From Cheiracanthium punctorium (lineage: Eukaryota > Arthropoda > Arachnida > Araneae > Cheiracanthiidae): a stretch of 64,000 nucleotides of DNA. This document shows, one piece after another, positions 44,650 through 56,262 of the stretch (the first letter of the stretch is position 1; every line of letters starts with the position of its first letter). A model generated the notes under the pieces. It searched no databases. It was not told the DNA's origin and worked only from the letters and a program-made list of their open reading frames with translations. The stretch lies in NCBI GenBank assembly GCA_038373885.1, contig JAWZYV010001839.1, positions 434,001 through 498,000 on the forward strand, written 5' to 3'. The position numbers and the translations under genes were made by a program.

Positions 44650-45504
44650 CAGGGTTGTCCAAATTAAACTTCCCCAACTCAGAGGCCTGTGTAGGATGTT
44701 GTACGGGTCATAATGTGATGGAATTTTGAAAACAGACACTTCAGATCACGCGCTCGTGATTTATTTAAAAAAAACATTAGTACAAGAAAGATTAGTACAC
44801 AATATTGGAACAAAAATATTAGTGCTTATCTGCAGCGCGATAGGTGGCGCTGTAGATAAGCAAGACGTTCTACAGATGTTCTATGTGCCGTGGTCGAATA
44901 GGGCATATCAACAGCACGAAAAACAGTTGGTGCACTGACAAAACCATGTGACGGTTGACTAGTGGCGTCCACGACCGCCAAAGCAACGTCGTGTACGCGT
45001 GCAGAATCCACAACATGTCGTCATCTACCTGGTAAAATTCCCAGCTGTCCGGTTCTTTCGAAATTCTTCGTCATGTCTCGTAAAGCGCGTGGTGTCATTG
45101 ATCCTTGTTTCAAGTTCTTCATCCGACGGAATGCTCTTATCATAGGACAGGAGTTCTCGTCATTCTGATAGAAAAGTTTCACTAACAGAGCTTTTTCAAA
45201 GTCGCCATTATGCATCAGCGAGCTGGAAACAACTGCCTGTGCAGCGCCTGTCTTCCACTTTTGTAGGGCCTGTCTTTTGGATACGTCGCGCAGAAGCTTT
45301 ATTTCTGCAAATCACGTTGTTGCAATATGCAAATTACTAGTGTTACAGCGCCACCTATTGGCAACTTCTTGTACTAATAATTTATTTTAATAAATCACGA
45401 GCGCGTGATCTGAAGTGTCTGTTTTCAAAATTTCATTACATTATGACCCATACAACCACCTGCACAGGCCTCTGAGTTGGGGAAGTTTAATATGGACAAT
45501 CCTG
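44650..45504 (-). mobile_element. Long-TIR mariner-like element, family 2
   Basis: Inverted ends of about 139 bp at roughly 90 percent, starting CAGGGTTGTCCAAATTAAAC and CAGGATTGTCCATATTAAAC. The left flank is TA (44648-44649); the right flank AA is a likely mutated TA. It encodes the DNA-binding part of a DUF4817-type transposase on the minus strand but no catalytic part. Confidence 0.85.
44826..45215 (-). pseudogene. DUF4817-type transposase, DNA-binding half
   Basis: From 45215 (minus): MHNGDFEKALLVKLFYQND then RAFRRMKNLKQGSMTPRALR and FERTGQLGILPGR, a helix-turn-helix of the DUF4817 type. A stop at 45021-45023 follows, after which the reading continues as RRHVVDSARVHDVALAVVDA, then SAPTVFRAVDMPYSTTAHR. 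This matches the second helix-turn-helix that usually follows ('..SI..AS..LGIPRST..'). No catalytic motif is present. Confidence 0.75.
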
Positions 45505-46220
45505 AATATATAAGTGACCCCCTCCTCCAACGACCAATTTTTTTCTTGAACACACCATACAACCCTCTATAAGCGACAAATACCGGTTCCCTGTCTGAAA
45601 AATTTCTAGCATTTTCCAGAAAGTAAACAAAAGTTACATTTCTAACCACTTGCTGTACTGTAAATCGACAGCAGGTGCAAGTGCACGTATTCATCGCTTA
45701 CAAATCTTGTAGGTTAGAGGAGATATGTCTGTGAAACGAGGAATTTTACAACTGGAGCAGCATATTGATGTGATCTAGTCGCAGTGTGAAATGAAAAGGA
45801 AATTCGGAGAGGAAGTTGGCGGTTACTTTTGTTGTGGGGTAAACCCAAAAAGCAAGTTTTGAAGCAAATAAAGTATCACAAATTCAGGAAGTTTGAAGAG
45901 TATCATATAAATGCTCTTTTGTGTCAGATGTAAAAATGCTCTTTTGTTAGATGTAAAGTAGAGAGAGAAGTACTCTCGAAGAGAAAGAGAAAAAAGAATG
46001 AAACAATCCGAAATTTCAAATCATTTTACTAAAATTTAAATTTAAAAAATATGTTTGCATAATCACTTATGTATTAGCATGCAGTTTCATAAATAGCAAA
46101 ACAAATATTATTATTTTTTTTTCTTGATTATCAAATTTTTATTCTTCTTGGAGTGACCACTTCTCTTAACGACCGATTTTTCGCTCAACGGAGGATGGTC
46201 GCTCCCAAGAAGCTTCACTG
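45505..46220 (+). mobile_element. pogo-like remnant with right terminus
   Basis: The right end, read inward on the minus strand, is CAGTGAAGCTTCTTGGGAGC, followed on the outside by TA (46221-46222). Sequence like it (CCTCCTCCAACGACCA) is seen near 45520, next to the inserted family-2 element. A weak start of a CENP-B-type helix-turn-helix (MSVKRGILQLEQHIDVI, from 45725) ends in a stop. The left end is lost. Confidence 0.5.
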
Positions 46221-46242
46221 TATATATATATATATATAGATA

Positions 46243-47125
46243 CAGTCGAACCTCGATTTAACGAATTGATTGGGACCCACAAATCCGTTCGTTAAATCGA
46301 ATATTAATTTTTGTAAAGAGTATGGTGTAAAAATATCAATGCAAAATACCCTTAGATAAAGATATGAAAAAAGAATGATTATTGTTTACTACGAGCTTAA
46401 AACTTATAAGTTATACGTTAGGTGATCAACTTTAAAATTATCTACATTCTTTAATGTTACTTGCTCTTAAAATTTAATACATAATACATACATAGTTATT
46501 GGCACTTCGGAAATAAATCCTTGATAGCGCTTTGTTTTGACTTTCCAAAGTTCTTTGTCGATATTTTCTAACTTCGTAAGAACAACAGCATCAATCTCGT
46601 GAGACAAAATAAATTTTTTTTTAAGCATTCAAGCTGCAAACTGCTTCTCGGAATGTCACCTTTTTTAATTCAATTTCCGTTTCTTCGTCATCTCTTCGCT
46701 GCATTCAGAATCTTCATTCTCTTTCTGTTCGCTATCGCAGGTACTTAGCTATACATCGCAAGACATATATCCTGTAAAATTTCCATTACTAGAAAAATCT
46801 TCCCATCGAGGCATTTGATCATCGTTATCCACGGCGTAATTCTAAATGACTGTTTCTGTATCGCTGTCTTCGTAGGCACTTGCTTCGTTTGAAGAAATAA
46901 GAAAAAAATTATTGTATTGCACACTTGTGGATTAGGGTGTGAAAGATTAAAATTTTGCTTCCAAATAATTCAAAGTTTTAGTTTTATGTGCGCATTTTAT
47001 TTCAGCGATTGTTGTTCGTTAAATCAAAGCTGAAAATTCGTTAAATCAGAGCATTTTAGTACCCTTTTTGTCGGGACGAATAAAACATTCGTTAAATCAA
47101 AGTACGTTAAATAGAGGTTCGGCTG
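46243..47125 (-). mobile_element. Tigger/pogo-like element, decayed
   Basis: TA flanks (46241-46242, 47126-47127), ends CAGTCGAACCTCGATTTAAC and complement CAGCCGAACCTCTATTTAAC, with further 'GTTAAATCGAA' repeats inside both ends. 883 bp. The interior has traces of the transposase C-terminus on the minus strand. Confidence 0.88.
46525..46900 (-). pseudogene. Tigger-like transposase C-terminal remnant
   Basis: Minus-strand pieces in different frames read SNEASAYEDSDTETVI, then MPRWEDFSSNGNFTGYMSCD, then EETEIELKKVTFREAVCSLN, then LTKLENIDKELWKVKTKR. The order (Trp/Phe-rich 'F..Y...D', acidic stretch, VTF+EA..AL) is that of the C-terminal tail in Tigger/jerky-type proteins. There are stops after each piece and no DDE region. 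Confidence 0.5.
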
Positions 47126-47151
47126 TATATACATATATATATATATATATA

Positions 47152-48147
47152 CTAGCTGCCTCCGGCGACCAGTTGGTTCGTCATCTTAATAAATCTTGTT
47201 CGAAGAGAATCTTGTTTCTCACCGCTTTCCTTGGCAATGAAATCACTCAGATTCTGAGTGGAATTTAAAATTAAGATGGTTACAAACAGGAACGGTCATA
47301 GGATAAGTGGTGCCCCCTGCTAACGTAGAAAAGAAGTCCCCTTTTGTTCTTTACTAATTTTTTGAGTTCGAAATCACGCCCCTTTTGAAGCCGACGCCCC
47401 AATGCAATGATTACCTTGCTTTGTCGGGTCGCTGATTACAAAAAATAAGATGGTTTAATGATAAAAACCTACAAAAAAGTACAAATTACTTTTGCCCTAT
47501 ATTAATTCTGAAGAGCTTCTGGATATATTGGCCGTTCTCAAAAAACAGAAAAAAAAAGTAAGAAAATCTGAAACACTTTCAGATTTTAAATACACACTAA
47601 AGCGCTATATATTAAAAGAGTATCATAATCCATGCGTCTTCCCTGTATCATTATTTTCATGAGTGTGATTAAACAAAATTAAAAGGGATATTTCTAACAT
47701 CCTTTTCTGGATGTAATGCAATGGAAATAGAATGGGAAAAAACTGCTCAGAAAAATGCATAACTCGAGCTGAATGAAAGTTTCAAAAACTGATTCAGGTG
47801 TATTCTTTAACCAAGTCAGGCGTAGCAGACGATAAAATGTCGTTTAGTCATTATTTTAGCATCATTTAACGATATTCTAAAAGTTTGCGCCATCTGTCGA
47901 AGACTCTGTAAAATAATAACTCAATTGTATTATTATTATTATAATTTTTTGATAAAAGAAATTTTTTTTTGTATATTATAGGAACAGTGTTTTTTTTTTT
48001 CGCGCAATAAATAGAAAAAGTAGCCCCTATGTTAATCCAGGACTTTTAACTATATTTAGTCCAAATTTCATCCAAATCCATCAAACCGTTTTAGCGCGAA
48101 GAATAACAAACATACATACAAACATTGACATTTATACATTAGTAGGA
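47152..48147 (-). mobile_element. Non-autonomous Helitron, minus strand
   Basis: The 5' end on the minus strand is A|TCCTACTAATGTATAAATGT (48147), a terminus type widespread in arthropods. It is followed by the usual 'AAACGGTTTGATGGATTTGG' block. The 3' end GGTCGCCGGAGGCAGCTAG|T is at 47152. 996 bp with no Rep/helicase. It abuts the Tigger-like element across a (TA)n run. Confidence 0.8.
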
Positions 48148-48252
48148 TTATGTAGGCACAGCAAAAATTTTTTACCACGTGGACGATTTCCAAAATTCAT
48201 TTTTCATTAGAAAGGAGATAGCTTAGGGGTGGTCTCTTATCTATCTATCTAT

Positions 48253-48680
48253 TCTATACATAATAAAAGAGAGTGTGTGTCTGTCTGTCTTTTGCGTAGC
48301 GGACTAACTATCCGACCGAATGGCACCAAACTTTCCGGGGGGTTCCCATGCACCCCGGAGTTTGCACCTGGGGCTTAGTTTTTTAATTTTTGAATTAGTT
48401 TTTGAATTATTTTATATTTTACGTTATTTTCGACCATTTTCTGTCTTTGCCCTCCGAAAAAAAGGCTTCCGATCGTCCTAAAGAAAAAATAATTACACGA
48501 TCGGAAAGAAGAAAGAGTTTTCTTTCTAAAGAGACCTTCATTTTTGAATTAGCTGCATTTTCCGATTTTTGATATCGACAGCCCTTTGCTCCGGCAAATT
48601 CGGGTGAATTTCAGAACGAGGAGCCTATCTCAGCTCGCATCTAAAAAGCAATGGAATATTTCGACTAAAAAAAAATATAC
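48253..48680 (+). mobile_element. Helitron-like 5' end, plus strand, truncated
   Basis: TCTATACATAATAAAAGAGA followed by GTGTGTGTCTGTCTGTC and 'CCGACCGAATGGCACCAAAC' resembles Helitron 5' ends. No CTAG end was found downstream; the right limit is set by the possible LTR. Confidence 0.45.
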
Positions 48681-49115
48681 TGTTACGGAAAAACTGCCCA
48701 TAGCTTAACATCATAGCAAAATATCATTAGCTCATAGCAAAACATCAAGCGTCTAAGACTAGCATCACGTGACATCAAAATGAAGAACCAGAGAGGGAAT
48801 AATTATTTTCTCTGGAGAATGTGTAGGTGGAGGTCCTAAGAAAATAAAAATAAACACCCTTCTGTTTTTTTTTCTTTATCACTTTCCCAGAATTCTTTCA
48901 CGCCTGTGGAGCTCGCAGAATTTAATGGTGGAGCCCCAGGAGACTCGGGGGGGGGGGCTTCTAATCGGCGGACCAGATAGTTGACGAAGAGAGCCGCTAA
49001 CCGTAGAGTGTAAAAACGATTCATAAGTCGCACAGACCGGTCGCAAAGCAGCCCGAGAGCCGTAGGTTGCACATTTCGGTCTCGAATAAAGCACACAGCA
49101 GGTGGAGTCTACAGC
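48681..49115 (+). repeat. Possible solo LTR
   Basis: The segment starts TGTTACGGAAAAACTG and ends near ..CACAGCAGGTGGAGTCTACA, with AATAAA (49086) shortly before the end and a G-rich patch inside (48950). TGTTACGG is common at arthropod LTR starts. I found no target duplication and no second copy here, so this is only a candidate. Confidence 0.3.
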
Positions 49116-49740
49116 AGGTAATAGGATTTATTTTATGCATGTGATGACTATTTTTAATAATGTTATTGGGAAAGAGAAGGCTGTACACACGTGACATGAT
49201 TCTTCAACATTTTAAAAGAAAATATTACAGTGAATATTACAGTAAGTTTATAAGTTACTTAGACTAAAAAATCTGATGTGTCCAACACATGACTTCCTTG
49301 CACGTCTATTAATTCTATTAATTTTACGCACTTCCTCTAAACTTATTTGTTTGAAAGAGATAAAATATCAATAATAGTAAGGTATAGCGATTTCTAGCCA
49401 AATATTTCGATATCGCCAAGCTGAGTTCAATTTGAAAGATTTCCTTCTGACACTTTATTTGGCGATATTTCACCAAAAGCCGACAAACATGAGATAGTTT
49501 GCGAGATTTTGGGGATAGCCAAAGTAGTCATTGACCACTGACTTTCAATGAATTGAATGCATCCATACACCTTAATGTATTTAAAGTCATTTGGCTCACC
49601 CTGTAAATAAATTCCCAGTCGACTGCTGTCAAAAAAGATATTGAAAACAGTTAGATATTATAATATAGTTCTAAATACAAAAGTTCAAAATTGTACGGGT
49701 TAAAGTTTTAGAGTTATACAAAATACGAAATAATTTTTGG

Positions 49741-49999
49741 CGCCAAATTTGGCGATATTTCGGCGAAACTCATCAATGTCGACGACATTTGGCGAGATTT
49801 TAAGCATGGACCAACAATGACAGATTATCGCCAAATTTGGCGACATTTCGCCAAAACTCGCCAAGAACGATGACAAATGGCGATACTTTGGGCATGAAAC
49901 AAATGACTGACTATCGCCAAATTTGGCAACATTTCGGCGAAACTCGCCAAGGTCGAGGACAGACGGCGAGATTTTGGGCATGTACCAAACAATGACTGA
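49741..49999. repeat. Minisatellite of 86-88 bp rich in TTTGGCGA
   Basis: Three units start at 49741, about 49829 and 49915. Each contains TCGCCAAATTTGGCGACATT, a second CGCCAA, then GGCATG and TGACTGACTA. Each unit is itself rich in short palindromes. Confidence 0.75.
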
Positions 50000-50191
50000 C
50001 TACAATTGTATTATATTGAAGATGTCCATGGACATTAAAGTACTGAAATTCTTTTTGGTGGTCCTGTAAAGAAACTCCAGTAGATTGGAACCAAAAATCG
50101 AGATGCACAACTAGATGTTACAACAATCTTACGTATGAAATTTCATAATAGTTTTAGAGATTTGAGAGTTAAATATGCACACGCGTACACG

Positions 50192-50217
50192 AAAAGTCGC
50201 CAAGCTTGGCGACTTTT
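50192..50217. repeat. Perfect 26-nt palindrome
   Basis: Arms AAAAGTCGCCAAG meet head to head at an AAGCTT centre with no spacer. It lies between two of the 175-bp modules. Confidence 0.9.
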
Positions 50218-51162
50218 GGCATAGTTCTTGAGGGAGGCACGTGACCGTGGTCGGACCATTACCTAACTTATGTGGTAGGACGGTATTGTGCTTGAAATGG
50301 ATGAATGCCCCTAAAATTGCCATTGACCGTAATGTATTGGAAATCTTTTGAGTGTTCCTGTAGCAGAACTGTAAATGATAAAGACACTTTTTTAATGGAG
50401 AAATTCATTTTCTAACTCTTTACAGCATATATCACTCCTGAGTCGTTTGAAATAGCCCAAAACCTCTAAAAAACACTTTGACGAATGTCGGCCCATAGAG
50501 CGTAATGTATTTCGAATCTTTTAGGCGGTTCTGTAGATAAACTATCCAGTCGAAAGGAACCGAAAGGGGAGGTGCACAACTAGATGTTACAGCAATCCTA
50601 AATATAAAGTTTCAACATTCTACGCCTCATAGTTTTTGAGATATGAGAGTTTAATGAATTTCGGCCCATTGAGCGTAATGTATTTCGAATGTTTTGGACA
50701 GTCCTGTAGATAAACTATCCAGTCGAATGGAACCAAAAGGGGAGGTGCACAACTAGATGTTACAACTATCCAAAATATGAAGTTTCGACATTCTACGCCT
50801 AATAGCTTTTGAGTTATGCGAGTTTAATGAATTTCGGCAAGTTTCGGCAATTTTCGGCTTCATTCATTCATTAAAGAACAATCCTAAATATCAAATCTCA
50901 ACATTCTACGACCAATAGTTTTTGAGATATGCGAGTTACATACATACGTACGTACGATAATACGTACGTACGTACAGACGGCATGGAAAAACTGACCACA
51001 ATAGACTCTCCGCTGGTCAAAATGAGTTGCAGACGCGTTCATATGATCGTGCATGCTAGCCTACGATGAGATGCATCGAAAAAATTCTTAAAATTAAATT
51101 TAGAGGTAGTCAAAATCGGATTTTTTGTCGAAATTTGGCCCCCAAAATTTTTCGGGATCACA

Positions 51163-51190
51163 TTACTTCCTTATACTACGTACAAGGAAG
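51163..51190. repeat. Terminal hairpin ACTTCCTT / AAGGAAGT
   Basis: Eight-base arms around TATACTACGTAC. Since ACTTCCTTGCACGT also occurs at 49292, this may be the end signal of the composite repeat. Confidence 0.6.
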
Positions 51191-51195
51191 TAAAA

Positions 51196-52405
51196 ATATT
51201 GAAACACAAAAAACTGGCTGTGGCGCCATCCACTTTAGTCAAACTACTGCAAAATACTATAAGTTTAAGATTTCTCTGAATTTTTCATAACCTTTATACA
51301 ATTGTATCAGTTTTAAGAGTGTAGTGTTCAATTTCTGAAGTGATATTCCGAAAATTTGGGTGTTTCGGCGTACATTTCATTATCTTTGAGCCTATTCAAA
51401 AAGTGAATTATTTCTTGGAAAAACAGCCTGAGAAACAATTCTTGGAAGTTATGAGAAAGGAAAAACTCGTTGAACAAAAGCGCCTGATGAATGGAGTTTA
51501 ATCACACGTTCTTCGCAAGAAATAAACATTTATCCCTGAGAACGACTTATAAATTCCCGCTAAAGATTTTCAAGGGTACCTTAATTACGATACTTAAATT
51601 GCACAACAGTGTAGTTTTCTGAAATTCTAGGAGGGGGGGGGGATGTTGAAAGTTGTTTTCATTCAACGTTAAATTCAGACATCTCCGTAAGAGGAAACGA
51701 AGTTTGTTGTCAAGTTTAAGTATCCCATTGGACTAAGATATAACTTGTTCATTCTCACAATTGGTCACTTTACACTGCACGTGCTCAGAGACCCCTTCCT
51801 GTCTTTAGTTCCTATTTTTATACACGCTTGACCTGCACTCAAGATTTGTGGCAACAGATTTACTACTACAATATTTTGCATACTTACACAGAAGAAACAT
51901 ATAATCTTATTTCTATTCCCCCCTAAAGCTATTTTCTTTTCTTTTTTGTCTCACTTCTAATAAGAATGTTAGTTGTGGGTAAATAGTAACAGATTACTCA
52001 AAAGGATTGCTTTTAAAGTGTTTTATACGTATTTCTAAGACGAAACGGGCGGAGATTCTCTTTTGCCTCAAGAGTTGATTTCGATCGTAAGTCTTTCATT
52101 TCTCCGCTGGGACACAGCCTTGAATAAATGCTAACCCGAGTCCTAAGTCAGGGATTCTAATAATCAATATGGGAGGCAACGCAGAACACATAAGGGAATC
52201 TTCAGCGTTGTACTTTGCTACAATGAGAGCGAATGAGCTAAACCTGAATTCAAGATTTATAAAGGAAGACAGAAATGACTTTGCACACTCAAAAGCATTA
52301 TTAAGCAAATTTAATTACATAAAATTAATTTCGGATGAAAGAAAATATATTTAAGGGGAAACCAGGTTTAAATGATAATTTCAAACTTCATGGCTGAAAA
52401 CTAAT
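51196..52405. other. AT-rich interval, no gene recognised
   Basis: A short G run at 51630. Chance ORFs only (for example 52169-52354). Confidence 0.5.
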
Positions 52406-52409
52406 TTAA

Positions 52410-52718
52410 GCCTTAACGCGTAAAAATTGTCGATTTTTTGTAAAATTGACAGGATTATTTTTAACAGCACTGGTATCTGCTGAAAACTGAAGAATACGAT
52501 GGAAATACATTGATATCGAAGAACAACTGGATAGAACAGCCCAATGCTGAAAAAAGGTCAGCCGTTGCTGTGCCACAGCCAGCTGTGTCATAAATGGTCT
52601 CTGGATCTGTGACACGCGATAAACGATTCGATCGACGGCCATGTTGCTGGTAGTTAAATCGAGGGATGGCAACGGCTTTCTTTTTTTCAGCATTGGAAAA
52701 TGGTTGCGCTTCAAAGGG
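52410..52718 (+). mobile_element. piggyBac-like foldback element, short copy
   Basis: TTAA at 52406-52409 and 52719-52722. Begins GCCTTAACGCG (CC changed) and ends GCGCTTCAAAGGG. It lacks much of the left arm of the palindrome compared with 34553-35037, though the right arm (about 52600-52700) is kept. Confidence 0.8.
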
Positions 52719-53019
52719 TTAACATTTCCAGACTGATTAAAGTATTTCTCTCCGATAGGTATCTACGAATAGTTTTTATAATAATAGAGATTAAATTCAT
52801 AGTAAAATAAATAAAGTAAACAATCCTGATTATTAAGTTGCTGTAAAATGAACTAAACCGTTTTCTACTTAAAATTATTAGTATCGTTACAAATTTTAGG
52901 GTGATCTGCCCTTCAGGGGTTAAATTTAGGTTAAAATATGTATTCTATGGGTCGAAAAATCAAAATTTGCATTTTGTTGCAGGTAAATCGGGTAACCAGA
53001 ACGTGAGATAGGGTCTTTT

Positions 53020-53435
53020 GAGTTTCTCCATTGTTCAACATAGTGTTTGGCGGTATTTCGCTAAATATGGGCGATATTCCTTAGCTGACTTCAATTTTAA
53101 GGGCTTATTTTTAGTGCCAAAAATGCGGACATTTCACCAAAACTCGCCCATTAGTTATGTCACTGAAAAAGGTAGACGGCCGAAGTATGAAGGTCGCGTG
53201 TTCGGGTCCCATCGCGCGGCTGTCGATCTAACGGTCTGGAGTTTTGGTAGGTTTTCTCCAGATGTGGCGTGAATACACGTTAGAACCCCATAGAATGTCC
53301 TCCTACCAAAGCACCCCCACCCTTGTCAGATCGCTCTAGTGTAGCGTTGGAATAGTCACACACAACCAAAACTCGCCAATCTTGACGACATTTGGGACGA
53401 TTTTATTAATGGGGCCTGTAATGTTTGCTTTAAAG
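53020..53435. repeat. Fragment of the TTTGGCGA-type repeat, split by a SINE
   Basis: Both sides of the SINE (53030-53148 and 53365-53420) carry 'TTTCACCAAAACTCGCC' and 'GGCGATATT' phrases like those at 49440-49990. This is another piece of that family. Confidence 0.65.
53149..53364 (+). mobile_element. tRNA-derived SINE, 5'-truncated copy
   Basis: Homologous to 7821-8062 from within the A box onward; the B box is GTTCGGGTCC with the preceding bases GTCGCGT. A duplication ACCAAAACTCGCC flanks it (53136-53148, 53365-53377). The first 17-18 bases of the head, including half of the A box, are missing. Confidence 0.88.
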
Positions 53436-53765
53436 CACTAGTGTTACGATTGCATTAGTACTACGTCATCATACGTCATCATAAGTTCCCGAAGGTGGAA
53501 TTACCGCGTAAATACTAGCAATATCACCAAAACTGTAAAAGAGCAGCTTATCCTACTCTCAGTTCAGTTTAGAGTGAATGCTCTTAGAGTTCACAGCCAT
53601 AAGACTTTGAATTGTGTGCGCTTTTGTGAGCGAATTTCTTGCTTGTTTTGAGAAGTTTATTTTTGAATGCTGTTTCTGGATTCTTCATTGTTGTATGCTG
53701 ATTGACAGCTGAGAGATTTTCTCCAGAAATTCCACTTTAGTCTGTGGAAGGATTTTATTATATGC
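53436..53765. other. AT-rich interval, no gene recognised
   Basis: Contains a local repeat TACGTCATCATACGTCATCA at 53461. Nothing else was recognised. Confidence 0.5.
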
Positions 53766-53847
53766 ATCCCTACTAGCAATTTTGCTCGGGATACCACCGG
53801 CCACGTAGCCAGGCGATGATGGCCCGAGCAAAATTGCTAGTAGGGAT
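53766..53847. repeat. 82-bp near-perfect hairpin
   Basis: Arms of 25 bp (ATCCCTACTAGCAATTTTGC then TCGGG) pair without mismatch around a 32-nt loop. The GC-rich loop (CCACCGGCCACGTAGCCAGG) differs from the surroundings. It could be a tiny foldback transposon; as an RNA it would be a very stable stem. Confidence 0.85.
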
Positions 53848-54797
53848 AATACAGCATTTGAGGAAGATCTATGAATAGTTGACCGATAAAAGACGTGTTG
53901 GGTCATTCTTCCATAATGTTACATTTCATGTCCTTGGTTAAAAAATGTCAACTCAGCATGTCAGTCATGGATGTTTAAAATTTTTTTTCACCAATTCTTT
54001 ACAAGCGCTACACTGGGCACAGATTTAAGTATGTAAAAAGTAAAATTTCAATAAAAAATTAAAGTTGCAAATGTCATTACCAAGGCTTGTCCCAAACTTC
54101 AAACTTTACTATCTGAAATTTTGTTTTAAAGACTTGAATAACTTTAAAACAAACACAACAATTATCTAGGCAATTTCACTTATCTATTTTCAATGTATGA
54201 GGAACTTTAGACATAAGGCGTGAAAAATCTATTAAAATTGCTCATTTAAAATTTGTCCCTAGAGGTAACTGTCATTACTAAGGTGTGTAATAATTTTTTC
54301 TACAGTTGCATACTAAAAAGTACTGCCATAGTAATTAAACTATCAAAATAACAGCACCACATGTCCTTACTAGCAGACTATGCTCCAGTTTAAGTAAACA
54401 AACATTATTTTGTTTGTTGTTTTTTCCAAAATTTATAGAGAAAGTATATATTATCGTTTTGTGTTATTGCCAAGTTCATTATTACTAAAATACGTAATTA
54501 ATCAATATAAATTGATTGTAGGATTTATAAAGAGTTTTGGAACTGCATTCAAAGTAAATATTGCTTTGGCTTTTAATTGTTATAATTTAGCCAAGAATTG
54601 GCTTAATTTTAAAAAAATGTCATAACCAAGGCAAAAACATGAAAATAACTTTTAAGGGCAAAGTTTTTAAGTAAGAAATAGTTTTAGATTTTTTAAAAAA
54701 TCATTCCTATTCCTTAGTTGATATTGTGGCCATTTTATTATATGGACTAATTTAAGCTTGTATAATTATTATAAAAAATTGAATTTTTAATTGAAAC
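53848..54797. other. AT-rich interval, nothing recognised
   Basis: Chance ORFs only. Confidence 0.5.
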
Positions 54798-54946
54798 CAG
54801 TAACATAGCTAGGATTTTTTTCTCGGTCGGCAAGTTTAATGGGAAGAAAAGTCAAAAAATAAGAAAATCCTTTTTGTGTGAGTCTGTCACTCTAATTTAG
54901 GGAAATCTAGACCCCCTAACCCCCACCTCTTGGCTACCCCACTATG
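54798..54946. mobile_element. hAT-type MITE of the CAGTGGCGTAGCCAG family, diverged
   Basis: CAGTAACATAGCTAGGATTT at the left and CCCCCACCTCTTGGCTACCC at the right correspond to the ends of the copies at 56981 and 61441. Many changes; the duplication is only partly visible (TGAAA). Confidence 0.55.
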
Positions 54947-56262
54947 AAAGTTATAATTAAGACAAACGATCTCTGCTGGTTATTTTCTTCATGCTACTAG
55001 ACATGCATAATTGCATTAAAACAAAGAAATTGGGAATTGAAACAAAACATTTTTAATGCTTTTTAAAATAAAAATTGAACATTTTCTCAGAATGACCCTG
55101 TTATTGCTTATTCATTTCTGTGCACTGTGTATTGGAGATTGTTCATCCAATTTCTAGAACCAACAAAATTTGTCTTTAGTCCTGTCAACAGGACTGCAAC
55201 AGTATTTTTTTTAAAATAATCTTTCGAAATTTGTGACCTCAATTGTGGATACCCGCTCCGAAAAGGTTAATGTAATTATATTTTAGTTAATGAAAAAAAA
55301 ATAAAATAAAAGGTAAGTGTAATGCAGCAAAACCTAGAGATTTGTGAATGTATTTTTGGAGCAGTTAAAATCACTTTCTAAAGAAATAAGCAAGACCACG
55401 ATATTATGAACTGAAATCAATGCACACCTTATAATAAAGAAAATCAAATGCCGATCGGAATGCGTTACTGCCTTCATATTGCTTTGATTGAAATTCTCTG
55501 CAACCACTTGATATTTCCGTGGTTACGCATTTGAAGGCTTATGCTATGTTAAAGGAGAAATAGATACATCTGGAAAGACCAATTTTGCGTTATTACCAAG
55601 ATGAAAGTTAAATTCACAATAAACACATGTTTATTGTCAACGGATTATGTGCTCGTTTCACTATTTCCAATTCTCTTAACTGTTTATCGAGATATTAATT
55701 TTCTGTTATTAATAACTAATTTAAGGGTACACCTTTAAAAGACCGGAGAGATGATGCATTTTCGCTTTTTTTTTATAAATAATTGTATAACTTTGAAAAA
55801 CTTTTACCTTGTGTTTATAAAACTGGTTTACGTCAATTTCAAAATTTATTGTTTTAATAATCTATTTGTAATTTACTACTGCTTTTTCTTCCCTATTTTT
55901 CTTTTGTTCAATTTTTCTTCTTTTGGAAATAAATCTCATTTCACAAAATTTGTGAAAACGTTTATGCACATTTTCTTAGTTAAATATAAAATACATAAAT
56001 AGGTCTTAAATATTTTGAATCATAAAATTTTATTTTTATGTTTAGTAACTCAAGAATGAAGTATTTCAGTGATAAATAAGGTAATTCAGGGAACGATGCC
56101 ATTTGAGGGAAGACGCATGTTTGCTGCTAGTATTTTTATGTGTCAACGGTTAGAAATACTGATCCTCTTGTTTGAGGAATCACTTCGCAGTGTTGTGGAT
56201 TGTGAATTTATCTTATTTCATCGCCTTTAATCGCTTTTATTTTGGATTTCGTGAGCATTCAA
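54947..56262. other. AT-rich interval, nothing recognised
   Basis: The ORF at 55751-56002 is rich in Phe, Lys and Asn from AT-rich DNA and has no domain. Confidence 0.5.

Larger units (their letters stand above)
49290..51195. repeat. Composite of non-coding repeat modules ending in a hairpin
   Basis: Begins with ACTTCCTTGCACGT and ends with the hairpin ACTTCCTTATACTACGTACAAGGAAGT. Between lie a TTTGGCGA minisatellite, about five copies of a 175-bp module (for example 50490-50664 and 50665-50840, sharing GGTGCACAACTAGATGTTAC and 'TTTTTGAGATATGAGAGTTT'), and ACGT-rich repeats at 50945-50985. No coding frame. It is probably one large non-autonomous element or array; the class is unknown. Confidence 0.6.

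Noticed and set aside
49741..49999. CRISPR-like palindromic repeats
   Set aside because: Plain 86-bp tandem repeat with no spacers.
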